The translations under genes and the position numbers were made by a program. From G020353115 sp964389685 (GTDB lineage: Bacteria > Bacteroidota > Bacteroidia > Bacteroidales > VadinHA17), in the NCBI GenBank assembly GCA_964389685.1, contig CAYMFM010000019.1, forward strand, positions 1-54,648: a DNA stretch of 54,648 bases, in the 5' to 3' direction. The notes below the pieces were generated by a model that did no database searches, was not told the DNA's origin, and saw only the letters and a program-made list of their open reading frames with translations. How positions within the stretch are numbered: position 1 is the first letter of the stretch; each line of letters opens with the position of its first letter. Positions 18,213 through 26,532 of the stretch are shown one piece after another.

Positions 18213-18379
18213 ATTTCTATTTATCTGCAATGCTATATTTCAGGGAATGAAAACATTGTATTCTTCTGTGATAAGAATTTACAGGATTTTTGTAATGCTG
18301 AATCCTTAACACCCGAAGAGTAGTAAAACCGCTTTAGACTGAAGGCATCCCTTTAGGAGAAAGAAAAGTATAAATTAAA

Positions 18380-19294
18380 TTATTGCCTGATATTTGCTCC
18401 CATGAGATTCAGGTAAGTTTTACCGGTATCCGGATCCTCCACATTCATCGCACCCCAGATGCAGTTTCCCTCCCAGATCACGTAGAGGGTGCCGTTGTAT
18501 TTATCGGTAATGGTATGGGGTCCCTCCTTCAGTTCAACCGTTTGCCCGGTAAATCCATAATAATCTTCCAGTATTTTTTTACACTCTTCAGGTGAATCTT
18601 TCTCCATGAAGAAAAGAATAAAATCTTCGTTTTCAACCTGGTAATCCACAGTAAACACCCGTTCCATGAATTGATGACCCAGGAAATTATCGGCAATGAA
18701 TTTATCCGAGTGCGTTACTTTGCCCCTTTCCGGAAACAGCTGCAACGGTTTAGGCATCGGACCTGGATCTCCAAGGCTTTCAGCTACCTTCCGGGCAACC
18801 ACCGGGACACTCTTCCGGATCTCCTCACCGGAGGAGTTGGTGGTTACTTTTACATAATAATCCGTTGTGATAAAGTGTACCAGCGATTCTTCGGCATATC
18901 CCTGAGTCCCATACTCCTGGAAATCGTATTCCGGTGTACGCTCAATACTGTAGATGCCAAAAGCATATTCGGGAGCTTTATGGTGATACACTTCTGTTTT
19001 TATAATGGTTCCTTCCTTACTAACATATTCTGCAATATGAAGGTCCATAAACAGGTAGCTCAGGTAGGCATCTGCTGCACCATCAATATAATCCCAGAGA
19101 TTCTCCGGATAGTAAACCGGGTACTCCTGAACCAGCTTCCAGCCTTCGATTTCGGGAAAAACAATATCCCCTGTAACTTCGTTTTTCTTATGTGCCAGAT
19201 CATCCGGCACAACGGCCTGGGTACCGGTAACAAAGATTAACACAAGCATCAGTACCCTGATCCAGCGGGAAAAGATTCTTGTATTCAACATCAT
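18380..19294 (-). CDS. DUF6599-like secreted protein
   Basis: A 304-aa protein; the start is 19294 or the next Met. A Sec signal (IRVLMLVLIFVTGTQA) is followed by a domain with LWDYIDGAADAYLSYLF and a Tyr-Ala-Phe-Gly-Ile-Tyr-Ser-Ile block (residues about 110-118), which I associate with the DUF6599 family of exported proteins with no known activity. It lies 8 bp downstream of the Tat-exported aldo/keto reductase on the same strand, so the two are likely co-transcribed. A diverged, broken homologue with LWGYINGGADIYLEYGF lies at 23463-24356. The family assignment is from memory of the motif and not from a search. Confidence 0.65.
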   Translation of the reverse strand: MMLNTRIFSRWIRVLMLVLIFVTGTQAVVPDDLAHKKNEVTGDIVFPEIEGWKLVQEYPVYYPENLWDYIDGAADAYLSYLFMDLHIAEYVSKEGTIIKTEVYHHKAPEYAFGIYSIERTPEYDFQEYGTQGYAEESLVHFITTDYYVKVTTNSSGEEIRKSVPVVARKVAESLGDPGPMPKPLQLFPERGKVTHSDKFIADNFLGHQFMERVFTVDYQVENEDFILFFMEKDSPEECKKILEDYYGFTGQTVELKEGPHTITDKYNGTLYVIWEGNCIWGAMNVEDPDTGKTYLNLMGANIRQ

Positions 19295-19302
19295 TTTTTG
19301 GT

Positions 19303-20514
19303 TTATGTTATGAATTCCTGAGGAACATCAAGCAGTCGGCTTACATCTTTTATTTTAGATGCAACATCGAAATTTTTCGTACATGTTACTGTGCATGTAT
19401 TGCATCCGCTGCACGGATCATTCGAAAGATCCAGATCCGTGAGCAAATCGTATGCTTTTTCAAGATTGCTATACCCATAGGTGTACATAAAAGCCCTCAT
19501 GAAATCCGGGATTGGAAGGTTTTTCCTGCATTGGCTGAGGCATTTCTGGCAGCCGATGCAATAGAGGGAAGCCATGTTTTTGCCCTCTTCAAGATGCCTT
19601 CTTTCCTCCTCCGTCAATTCAGGATTCTCCATGATAGCAAAGCTATCCTCCAGGTGATCAAATGCGGTAAATCCCGGTATGCTTGTATGTACATTTGGAT
19701 TTTGAAGAACCCATTTCAATGCGGCTTGTGTATTTATCGGATGTTGTTTCTCTTTGTCAAAAAATAGACCTGCCATGGGCTTCATGGCAATGATACCGAG
19801 CCCTGCATTAGCAGCTTTCCCAATAGCAGCATTCATTTCCTCTACATTTTTCGTAAAGTTATATGCAGTCAGGACTACGTCGATAAATCCGCTTTCAGCA
19901 GCTGCCACAAGAACCTCCGCTTCATTACTATGGGTTGAAACACCTAAAAACCGTGCCCTTCCCGACTTCTTGACTTTTTTCATAACATCAGCCAACGGTT
20001 CGAACATCAACCCTTCCCTGCTGCTAACACCATGATGATAGAGGATATCAACATACTCAAGGCCGAGCCGTTCCAGGCTCAGGTTGAACATCTCCATGAA
20101 CCCTTCCTTTGTAAATTCATCCGTGTATGATCCCGATCTCCTGTCCTGTCCGGGAGGGCTGATCTTGGTTGCAATGGTATAGGAATTCCTGGGATAATCC
20201 TTTAATACCTCACCCAGCATTTCTTCGTTCCTGCCACGCTGGTATCCATGGGCTGTATCAAGGTGTTGAATTCCCTTATCCAGGGCAGCTCTTACCAGGT
20301 TGGGATTGTCTGCTCTCATAACCCCCATGCTTACAATGGGGAGTTTTATTCCTGTCTTACCCAGTGTGCGGTATACTATTTTCGGCTCGGCTTTACTATT
20401 GGTAAAAGATCTGTCAGAAGATCCTGCAAAGGCTTTTTGTCCTGCAACAAGCCCGGTTGCTCCAATAATTGAGGATTTCAGGAATCCCCGGCGATTGAAT
20501 CTGTTCTTTTCCAT
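19303..20514 (-). CDS. Tat-exported aldo/keto reductase with C-terminal 4Fe-4S clusters
   Basis: A 403-aa protein from the ATG at 20514 (the frame is open to 20550). NRRGFLKSSIIGATGLVAG is a twin-arginine signal. The aldo/keto reductase domain follows (YRTLGKTGIKLPIVSMG, LDTAHGYQRGRNEEMLG, YVDILYHHG, FLGVSTHSN, GIIAMKPM). The C-terminus has two ferredoxin-like cysteine groups, CIGCQKCLSQC and CSGCNTCTVTC, each with C-x2-C-x2-C-x3-C spacing. Fe-S-bearing AKRs of this kind are frequent in anaerobic Bacteroidota; the substrate is unknown. Export by Tat means folding with cofactor before transport. A TTG-N20-TATATTTC promoter lies upstream at 20586-20616. It is followed by a DUF6599 gene 8 bp later. 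Confidence 0.85.
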   Translation of the reverse strand: MEKNRFNRRGFLKSSIIGATGLVAGQKAFAGSSDRSFTNSKAEPKIVYRTLGKTGIKLPIVSMGVMRADNPNLVRAALDKGIQHLDTAHGYQRGRNEEMLGEVLKDYPRNSYTIATKISPPGQDRRSGSYTDEFTKEGFMEMFNLSLERLGLEYVDILYHHGVSSREGLMFEPLADVMKKVKKSGRARFLGVSTHSNEAEVLVAAAESGFIDVVLTAYNFTKNVEEMNAAIGKAANAGLGIIAMKPMAGLFFDKEKQHPINTQAALKWVLQNPNVHTSIPGFTAFDHLEDSFAIMENPELTEEERRHLEEGKNMASLYCIGCQKCLSQCRKNLPIPDFMRAFMYTYGYSNLEKAYDLLTDLDLSNDPCSGCNTCTVTCTKNFDVASKIKDVSRLLDVPQEFIT

Positions 20515-20546
20515 AGTCATTTCGTTTAATCTGTTCTGTTTACTGA

Positions 20547-20571
20547 CCACTTGTCAGTGGAACTATTCCAC
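20547..20571 (-). promoter_or_regulatory. Two overlapping, mutually exclusive hairpins in the AKR leader
   Basis: CCACT/AGTGG (20547-20551 and 20556-20560) and GTGGAA/TTCCAC (20557-20562 and 20566-20571) share the AGTGG/GTGGAA bases, so only one can form at a time. They sit between the candidate promoter (20586-20616) and the ATG at 20514. This could be an operator or a small RNA switch, or chance. Confidence 0.35.
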
Positions 20572-20585
20572 CTTTAAAATCGCCG

Positions 20586-20616
20586 GAAATATACCTTTTG
20601 GATTGCTAAGAAACAA
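20586..20616 (-). promoter_or_regulatory. Candidate Bacteroidota promoter for the AKR-DUF6599 operon
   Basis: On the minus strand TTG (20614-20616), a 20-bp spacer, then TATATTTC (20586-20593), one base off TAnnTTTG. The expected transcript start is near 20579, giving a leader of about 65 nt that contains the overlapping hairpins. Confidence 0.45.
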
Positions 20617-21116
20617 TTTAAATTATCTACAGTTGTAACTATGAACAGAAATAAAAGAATATAAAAAGACAATAAAAAAATTAGGAAGCCGTCAACATTT
20701 TTGATGACATTAAAAACAGAAACCTGATTATTGTGCAAATATGCATATTCTATAGAGGTTGAACTAACGAAAATCATGCTATTACTTACGAAAATCAAAC
20801 ATTCCATTTTTGGCAGAGTTCGCTCGATGATTTTAGGGGAATATTTCTGAATTTAAAAAAAATGGTGACAGCTTCCTATTATTTATAATTTAATATATTA
20901 TATATCAATACTTTAAAAAATAATACAAAAAAATAATTTACAAAAATAAAATACTAAAATAATTAATTATCAATTAGTTAATCTGATAAATAGTACACAA
21001 ATTAAATAGGAAGCTGTCACCACTTTTTAAGAAGATAAATATCGGATAGGGAAAACGACATTCGAAACCGGATTCGTCACCCTGCCTACGGCAGGCAGGC
21101 GTGTAACGTGGGACGA
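20617..21116. other. AT-rich intergenic region with a MITE-like element
   Basis: No gene is supported here. It contains the 160-bp inverted-repeat element at 20863-21022 and, near 21080, a CTGCCTACGGCAGGCAGG palindrome just after the end of the MBL-fold gene. Confidence 0.6.
20863..21022. mobile_element. MITE-like 160-bp element with 18-bp perfect terminal inverted repeats
   Basis: TGGTGACAGCTTCCTATT (20863-20880) is the exact complement of AATAGGAAGCTGTCACCA (21005-21022). The similarity continues outward through an A-run with one mismatch. The roughly 124-bp interior is almost purely A/T and has no ORF. Size, perfect termini and an AT-rich core fit a non-autonomous transposon. No convincing target-site duplication or matching transposase is in the window, so a long hairpin or attachment structure is the alternative. 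Confidence 0.55.
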
Positions 21117-21881
21117 TTACTCCAGTTTCCGAATCCGGACTTCAATTCCTTTTTCATCCTTCAGCAGGGCAACCAGTTCATTCGGGTCGGTTTGCCCATA
21201 ATGATAGGGATAGAGGATTTTGGGTCTAAAGGCTATTGCCGCATCGGTAACCATTTCGGGGGTCATGGTGTATGGCACATTCATAGGAAGAAATGCGACA
21301 TCGATATTCTTAAGGGCTTTCATTTCGGGTGTATTCTCGGTATCTCCGGCAACATATACCCGTATCCCTCCCATTGTGAGTATGTATCCGTTGCCCTGAC
21401 CTTCCGGGTGGTAGGGCTGGCCATCCGGTCGCTTGTGCACGATGTTATAAGCCGGGACGGCATCAACCTGTATTCCATTAACCTCACGGGAATCTCCATT
21501 TTTTATCGCTATCCCTCCTTCAACACGTTCTGCCGAACCACCATTGAGCAGGATGGTGGTGGTGCTTTTTCGTATCTGTTCAATCACACCAATATCCAGG
21601 TGGTCGCCATGTTCATGGGTTACCAGGATAATATCTGCAGCCGGCAGTTTGCTGTAATCTGCTTCACGGGCAACAGGATCGATGTGAATGATTAGTTTAT
21701 TGAATTCGAACATCAGGGTTCCATGTCCGATCATGGTCATTACCAGATCACCTTGTGAAGTTCCAATCACATCTTTTTCAAACTGGTCCTGAGCCGAACC
21801 GGAGAATCCCATGCCCAGAAAAAGAACAGGGAATACCACGATTCCCCCAAATAATTTTTTCTTATACATAACTTTCAGCAT
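21117..21881 (-). CDS. Secreted metallo-beta-lactamase-fold hydrolase (UlaG/UPF0173-like)
   Basis: A 254-aa protein (250 aa if translated from the Met at 21869). A Sec signal (LFGGIVVFPVLFLGMGFSGSAQ) is followed by the MBL fold: GHGTLMFEF, DPVA, the metal motif VTHEHGDHLD, VYVAGDTENTPEM with metal Asp, and the terminal LYPYHYGQTDPNE with His. This is the compact UPF0173/L-ascorbate-6-phosphate-lactonase branch. Export is inferred from the signal. It is divergent from the DUF362 gene at 21999, the 117-bp space between them presumably holding both promoters. The substrate is unknown. Confidence 0.85.
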   Translation of the reverse strand: MLKVMYKKKLFGGIVVFPVLFLGMGFSGSAQDQFEKDVIGTSQGDLVMTMIGHGTLMFEFNKLIIHIDPVAREADYSKLPAADIILVTHEHGDHLDIGVIEQIRKSTTTILLNGGSAERVEGGIAIKNGDSREVNGIQVDAVPAYNIVHKRPDGQPYHPEGQGNGYILTMGGIRVYVAGDTENTPEMKALKNIDVAFLPMNVPYTMTPEMVTDAAIAFRPKILYPYHYGQTDPNELVALLKDEKGIEVRIRKLE

Positions 21882-21998
21882 TGGTTTACACTTTTTTATA
21901 AAAATACTGATTTTTTTTGATTTTATTTTTCCTATTTTTAGACAGCCAGGATGATAGAATACCTGGTTCCTTGATGTTAAGTACCTAAAAACTGTACG

Positions 21999-23183
21999 AT
22001 GAAAAACGATCCTTCAAACACCGATTTCAATCGCCGCCGCTTTTTTAAGATCCTGACAACCGGTGGATTAGCTGCCTCGTTGGCCCCCCTTTCTCTGAAT
22101 GCTGCAACATATAATAGACCTGATCTCCAGGAAAAACCGGAAACCAATATTAAGGATGCATTAGCCTACCCCCTGAACGAGAAATCAATACCGGGAAAAT
22201 TCCCTGGCAGCGTAATACACCTCCATCATGAGAACTGTGTTGTGGACGATAAGCCCGAGCCAAAAGCTGCTTACGAGATGGTTGAAAAAGGCATGCTGGC
22301 ACTTACAGGCAAAAAAAAGATCGCCGATGCCTGGAGAATGTTTGTGTCTCCCGGAGATCGCATCGGATTAAAGGTTAATCCCATTGCCGGCAAATCCCTG
22401 ACAACAAGTGTTGAAATTGTAACTGCAGTTATTCACCAGCTCGAATCTTCCGGCATTCCAAAAGGGGATATATTGATCTGGGACAGGAGAGAATATCAAT
22501 TACACGAAGCAGGGTTTACCGGAGAAAATTTTCCGGGAATAAAAATTGTTGGAACGGAGAGAAAAGACAGTGATGGTTCTTTTTATGATAGCGATGGGAA
22601 ACTGTACAGTGAAAAGATGATTGACAGGGAGTGGTATTATTATGCTGACATGGAAGGTGAGTATGATGCCTATACACTGCCTGCGATGGTTAACGGGGGA
22701 AAATACTCCTATTTCACAAAGATCTGCACGCAGGATATCGATAAGATCATTAACATCCCGATCCTGAAAAATGCAGGAGGATCGGTTACCCTCTGCATGA
22801 AGAACCTTGCCTACGGATCCATCACGAACACCGGCCGGTTACACGGGGGTTTGTACTTTGAAACCAGTGCACAGGTCCCTGCTTTTCCACCCATTCGTGA
22901 TAAGGTTGTGCTGAATATTGTAGATGGGATCAAAGGGTGCTTTAACGGAGGTCCCGGAGCTAATCCGCAATTCTTTACCTTTTACAAGGATGTGCTGATC
23001 GGGACTGACCCGGTAGCGGTTGACAGGATCGGTTATGAGATTGTGACAAAAAAACGGATTGAAGAGAATCTTCAGAAAGAAGAGGATCCCAGAAACAGGG
23101 CATTCATGGTAATGGCAAACGAGTATGGGCTGGGAGAATGTGAGCTGGAGAAGATTGAGTGGAAGAAGATTGAGATGGGATAA
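21999..23183 (+). CDS. Tat-exported DUF362-domain protein
   Basis: A 394-aa protein. The start at 21999 gives a twin-arginine signal NRRRFFKILTTGGLAASLAP. The body follows the DUF362 pattern: GDRIGLKVNPIAGKSLTTSVE, ILIWDRREYQLHEAGF, IINIPILKNAGGSVTLCMKNLAYGSITN, VLNIVDGIKGCFNGGPG and IGTDPVAVDRIGYEIV. DUF362 proteins often accompany iron-sulfur oxidoreductases; here a Tat-exported Fe-S aldo/keto reductase is 1.5 kb away. No C-terminal ferredoxin domain is present in this copy. Its molecular function is not established. Confidence 0.85.
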   Translation: MKNDPSNTDFNRRRFFKILTTGGLAASLAPLSLNAATYNRPDLQEKPETNIKDALAYPLNEKSIPGKFPGSVIHLHHENCVVDDKPEPKAAYEMVEKGMLALTGKKKIADAWRMFVSPGDRIGLKVNPIAGKSLTTSVEIVTAVIHQLESSGIPKGDILIWDRREYQLHEAGFTGENFPGIKIVGTERKDSDGSFYDSDGKLYSEKMIDREWYYYADMEGEYDAYTLPAMVNGGKYSYFTKICTQDIDKIINIPILKNAGGSVTLCMKNLAYGSITNTGRLHGGLYFETSAQVPAFPPIRDKVVLNIVDGIKGCFNGGPGANPQFFTFYKDVLIGTDPVAVDRIGYEIVTKKRIEENLQKEEDPRNRAFMVMANEYGLGECELEKIEWKKIEMG

Positions 23184-23462
23184 AGTTGAAAGACCATAAG
23201 CCGTGACCGGAAGGTGGTTAGGAATGATGAATGATGAGTGATGAGTGATGAGTGATGAGTGATGAGTAAAATGAGTAGGACATTAAAGGGGCTGAAATAT
23301 CTAAAAACCGTCATTCTGAATTTATTTCAGAATCTCAATAAGCTAATATTCAAGATAATGAGATCCTGAATCACATGCCTAGCGGCAGGAGTTCTCCGAG
23401 GAGTCCTTCGGACAGGATGACTAAAAATCGTCTTTTGATACAACCCTAAAAACGAATTAATA
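23184..23462. repeat. Intergenic region with a 7-bp tandem repeat
   Basis: Five perfect GATGAGT units (23233-23267), preceded by one degenerate GATGAAT (23226-23232), follow the DUF362 gene. After them come CCTAGCGGCAGG-like and TCCGAGGA/TCCTTCGGA palindromes near 23377-23412. No gene is visible. Confidence 0.75.
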
Positions 23463-24356
23463 ATGATTATATCAAACTGTATACTTTTCACGCTCTTCCT
23501 GCTTAACTGCTTTTCCGCTCCGGCGCAGAACGATTCGCTTCTTTTCCTTACCGATAATGAATTAAATGGTGGGAAAACAATACGTACCCGGAAGTATGAT
23601 GGCAACTCACTCTGGGGATACATTAACGGAGGTGCTGATATTTACCTGGAGTATGGTTTCAGGCAGGTCTGTGTGCAGGAGATCCTTTATAAGTCAACCG
23701 GTTACAAAATCGAGATCTATCAGATGACTGATCTGGAATCGGCATATGGGATCTTTTCTGTATCGACTTTCAGGTGTGCTGATGTGGATTTCCCCCTTAA
23801 GAGGAATTATTGTGAAACCAGATACTAGGTTCAGTTTGCCAAAGGAGATCATTACGTGTCCATTACGAATGAAACCGGTGATGATGATGGCATGAAGTTC
23901 AACCGGTTTCTTGCCTCACTAATTTTATCAAAGACAGAGAAAAGGATATATGAGTTCCCTGCTCTCTTTCAGCACGAACTGTTTCAGCCAGCCCTCGAGC
24001 AGGGCATAAAGCTAATTAAGGGAGAATTAGGGCTTCAGAACGGCTTTGCATTCTGGTCAGGCAAATTTACCTTTCTAGGAAAATTTACGATCATGCTTCT
24101 TCCGATGGTAGCTAAAGAAGGAGAATTTAACCTGGCAATCCTTGAATTCCCGGGGCATCAGGAAAGAGTAACTTTCTGTAAAATAAATAATCTGGATCTT
24201 CTGGAGGTTGGTGAAATGGCAAGTCGAAAATCAAATGTGGCGGAAGAGTATTATTTTGGCTACAATAACAATTGCATTATTGTGCTTGAATCTTTTTTGT
24301 CAAAAGAGTTTACAGGCAAGTACATTCAGGCAATTGAAGAATTCATTTCCAGATAA
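23463..24356 (+). pseudogene. DUF6599-like protein interrupted by an in-frame TAG
   Basis: Codons 1-121 run from ATG 23463 through a signal peptide (ILFTLFLLNCFSAPAQ) and LWGYINGGADIYLEYGFRQV, then hit TAG at 23826-23828. The same frame continues without shift as VQFAKGDHYVSITNET... to a TAA at 24354. The total of 297 codons plus stop matches the 304-aa intact homologue at 18380-19294, and the reading frame after the TAG still looks protein-like. The codon was plausibly CAG (Arg-Tyr-Gln-Val-Gln-Phe). The simplest view is a recent nonsense mutation or sequencing error. An internal GTG at 23856 could start a truncated product, but it would lack the signal. Confidence 0.75.
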
Positions 24357-24359
24357 TGC

Positions 24360-24608
24360 TCAGGATTCAATTTTCCTAACCTTCTGGTTTTCGGTGGTTG
24401 CATCAATCATTTTTGCCCAGCTGACACGCTTTCCCGTATCGAGCGATTCATAGATGTACCCCTCTTCGGATAAAAGAATCCTGCATTTCCCCAATTCATA
24501 CCGCAATGATTCTACAACATCCCCTTCCTTCAGGGGATTGCCATCAAGATCTGCCAATTTGGGTTGCTTTTTTTTAGCTGAACTATTTTTTTTGAATAGT
24601 TGAAACAT
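24360..24608 (-). CDS. Small cytosolic protein of unknown function
   Basis: An 82-aa protein from the ATG at 24608 (MFQLFKKNSSAKKKQPKLAD; an upstream ATG at 24626 adds six residues). It has a basic head, then LDGNPLKEGDVVESLRYELGKCRIL, then EEGYIYESLDTGKRVSWAKMIDA. The 'LxEGDxVESLRYxLGKC' pattern suggests a small SH3-like or beta-barrel fold. I recall similar short uncharacterised proteins in Bacteroidota but no function. It lies downstream of the LytTR response regulator gene on the same strand (58 bp gap) and converges with the DUF6599 remnant (3 bp between stops). Confidence 0.65.
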   Translation of the reverse strand: MFQLFKKNSSAKKKQPKLADLDGNPLKEGDVVESLRYELGKCRILLSEEGYIYESLDTGKRVSWAKMIDATTENQKVRKIES

Positions 24609-24666
24609 AATTACCGGTTTAAACATCAGTATAAAAGTAGCAAAAATATTTCAACTATAACCGATC

Positions 24667-25416
24667 TTAAAAATCGAGTCCGGACTTCAATTTTTTCAAA
24701 CCTGTTTTGCTAACCGGAATGGTTGTTTCGTTTTTCAGGTGGATCCGGTAAGTATCTTTTTCATACAATTCCATTCTGTGGATCTGATCCACCCTCACAA
24801 TGAAAGACCTGTGTACGCGAATGAACTGTTTCGGGTCGAGGTGTGACTCGAAATATTTCATTGTTTTTTGCTTCAGGTATTTCCCGGAGGAGCAATAGAG
24901 CATAACGTAATCATCCTGCGCCTCCAGGTAATTGATTTCCCCTGTTGCTATAATGCTTATTTTCTTACCGCTTTTTACGACCACCCTCTCGAGTCTTTCG
25001 TCTGACCGGTCAATGTGTTTCGTTATTTCCACTATGGGAGTTTCCTGACCGGTTTTCATCTGTTGATATACCTTATCAACGGCATTCCTGAATCTCTCCC
25101 TGGAATAAGGTTTTAACAGGTAGTCCACTGCATTGAGCTCAAATGCTTTAATGGCAAACTGATCGAAGGCTGTAGTGAAGATTATTTTCGGCTTATATTC
25201 AAGAATTTCAAGCAGCTCAAACCCGGTGAGTTTTGGCATCTGGATATCCAGGAAAACCAGGTCCGGTTTCATTTCGTTAATTGCTTTGACTCCGGAAAAG
25301 CCGTCGGCACATTCTCCAATGATTTGAACTGAGGGTATCTCCTTCAGGTAATCTTTCAACAGGTTTCTTGCCAGCTCTTCATCTTCAACGATTATTGCAC
25401 GCAAAGTTGATTTCAT
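24667..25416 (-). CDS. LytTR-family response regulator
   Basis: A 249-aa protein starting at MKSTLRAIIVEDEE (25416; the frame opens at 25422). The N-terminal receiver has acidic Glu11/Asp12/Glu13, phospho-acceptor Asp57 in LVFLDIQMP, the TTAF switch and LLKPYSRERF Lys. The C-terminal LytTR DNA-binding domain has ISIIATGEINYLEAQDDYVML, KTMKYFESHL, FIRVHRSFIV and TIPVSKTGLKKL. Such LytR/AlgR regulators bind paired direct repeats in promoters. It lies 35 bp downstream of its cognate kinase, with a LiaF-like membrane protein as first gene, forming one three-gene unit. Confidence 0.9.
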   Translation of the reverse strand: MKSTLRAIIVEDEELARNLLKDYLKEIPSVQIIGECADGFSGVKAINEMKPDLVFLDIQMPKLTGFELLEILEYKPKIIFTTAFDQFAIKAFELNAVDYLLKPYSRERFRNAVDKVYQQMKTGQETPIVEITKHIDRSDERLERVVVKSGKKISIIATGEINYLEAQDDYVMLYCSSGKYLKQKTMKYFESHLDPKQFIRVHRSFIVRVDQIHRMELYEKDTYRIHLKNETTIPVSKTGLKKLKSGLDF

Positions 25417-25451
25417 CAGCAATCACATTGGTTAAATACTATTCAAAAAGT

Positions 25452-26501
25452 TCACACTTCATAGGGTACAGAAAGCTCAGCATTAAAAACAGTCCCTTCG
25501 ATGTTCCAGGAGAAAAGGTCACTCCGGTTATAGATCAGCATCAACCGGTTTTGTACATTTTTTAATCCCATCCCGTTACCTTTTCTTCCAGGTTGTTCAG
25601 GATCAAAATTATTGGTTATGGTGATGTTCAGGAAATCATCAGGTGCATGGGCATCCAGACTAATTGTAACCGTTTCTGTGCTTTCGTATACTCCGTGCTT
25701 AATGGCATTTTCAATCAGTGGTTGCAGGATCATGTTTGGAATCAGGCATGCTTTATACTCTTCTGGTATCCTGTTTTCAATACGTAATTTTTCACCAAAC
25801 CGGATCTTTTCTATTTCCAGGTAGAGATGGGTATTGTGCAACTCTTCCTGCAAGGATATTTTTTCTTTCTGGTTATATTTCAAAGCATACCTCAGAAACT
25901 CAGAAAGCTTAATAATCATATCCTGAGCTCTTTGGTGGTCTGTAAGAATAAGAGAGTTTATAGAATTCAGGCTGTTGAAGATAAAATGCGGATTGATCTG
26001 CGACTTGAACATGTTCAGCTCCGATTCTTTGACCAGTGTTTTCAGGTTTGCTTCGAGGCGAATTTTTTCCTGCAGGTCGCTGTAGTAAAGAATCAGGTAA
26101 TAGATCAGCAGGACGACAAGATATACCAGTGTCCCGGAAACAACTCTCCACGGCATCGACTGGTCAAGAAACGGGATATACTCGTTATCCTCACCAAGAA
26201 TCATTTCAACGATAAAATATCCGGCTGTAAGCCAGAGAGCTATGGTCAGGAGTGCTACTCCGAGGTAATTCAACACCAATCCCAATGTACGGCTTTCTCC
26301 TGCCTGCATAAACTTTACCGGGTACCAAAGTCCAAGGGCAATGACAGCCAGGATCGTATCAAAGGTTATTCCATCGACGAGTGCATATCTGATCTCTAGG
26401 TGGTAGAAGAAATTCAAAACAAGGACGTGGATCGCTGTAAGCAGGATCCACGCCATGATAAAATAGAATCGGGATGTTTTTTGTTTAAGGATCGGATGCA
26501 T
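25452..26501 (-). CDS. LytS-type sensor histidine kinase (HisKA_7TM/His_kinase family)
   Basis: A 349-aa protein. Four hydrophobic segments in residues 10-145 (AWILLTAIHVLVLNFFYH, FDTILAVIALGLWY, LNYLGVALLTIALWLTAGYF, LVYLVVLLIYYLILYY) form a small membrane sensor without a recognisable periplasmic domain. A short coiled-coil follows, then the His_kinase (PF06580) motif MFKSQINPHFIFNSLNSIN with phospho-His172, and an HATPase with IPNMILQPLIENAIKHG and GRKGNGMGLKNVQNRL. These kinases pair with LytTR regulators, and one is encoded next. The likely cue is cell-envelope state, given the LiaF-like protein upstream. Confidence 0.9.
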   Translation of the reverse strand: MHPILKQKTSRFYFIMAWILLTAIHVLVLNFFYHLEIRYALVDGITFDTILAVIALGLWYPVKFMQAGESRTLGLVLNYLGVALLTIALWLTAGYFIVEMILGEDNEYIPFLDQSMPWRVVSGTLVYLVVLLIYYLILYYSDLQEKIRLEANLKTLVKESELNMFKSQINPHFIFNSLNSINSLILTDHQRAQDMIIKLSEFLRYALKYNQKEKISLQEELHNTHLYLEIEKIRFGEKLRIENRIPEEYKACLIPNMILQPLIENAIKHGVYESTETVTISLDAHAPDDFLNITITNNFDPEQPGRKGNGMGLKNVQNRLMLIYNRSDLFSWNIEGTVFNAELSVPYEV

Positions 26502-26532
26502 CGGGAACTGGTATCACAAATAATTCCTGAAG

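Larger units (their letters stand above)
17097..18379. other. Long intergenic region holding repeat copy B
   Basis: About 1.28 kb without a supported gene. The 5' part (17130-17200) carries CGCCCAAAGGGCG and TGCCATAGGCA palindromes, also seen near 5250-5310; the rest is the inverted copy of the roughly 0.9-kb structured repeat. 18213-18379 shows nothing recognisable. Confidence 0.7.

Noticed and set aside
23233..23267. Short tandem repeat as a CRISPR or iteron.
   Set aside because: Seven-base units without spacers and no replication gene nearby; simple slippage is enough.
23463..24356. UAG recoding (pyrrolysine or suppressor system).
   Set aside because: Only one gene shows it, the residue expected is Gln (CAG), and no pyl genes are in the window; a nonsense mutation or error is simpler.
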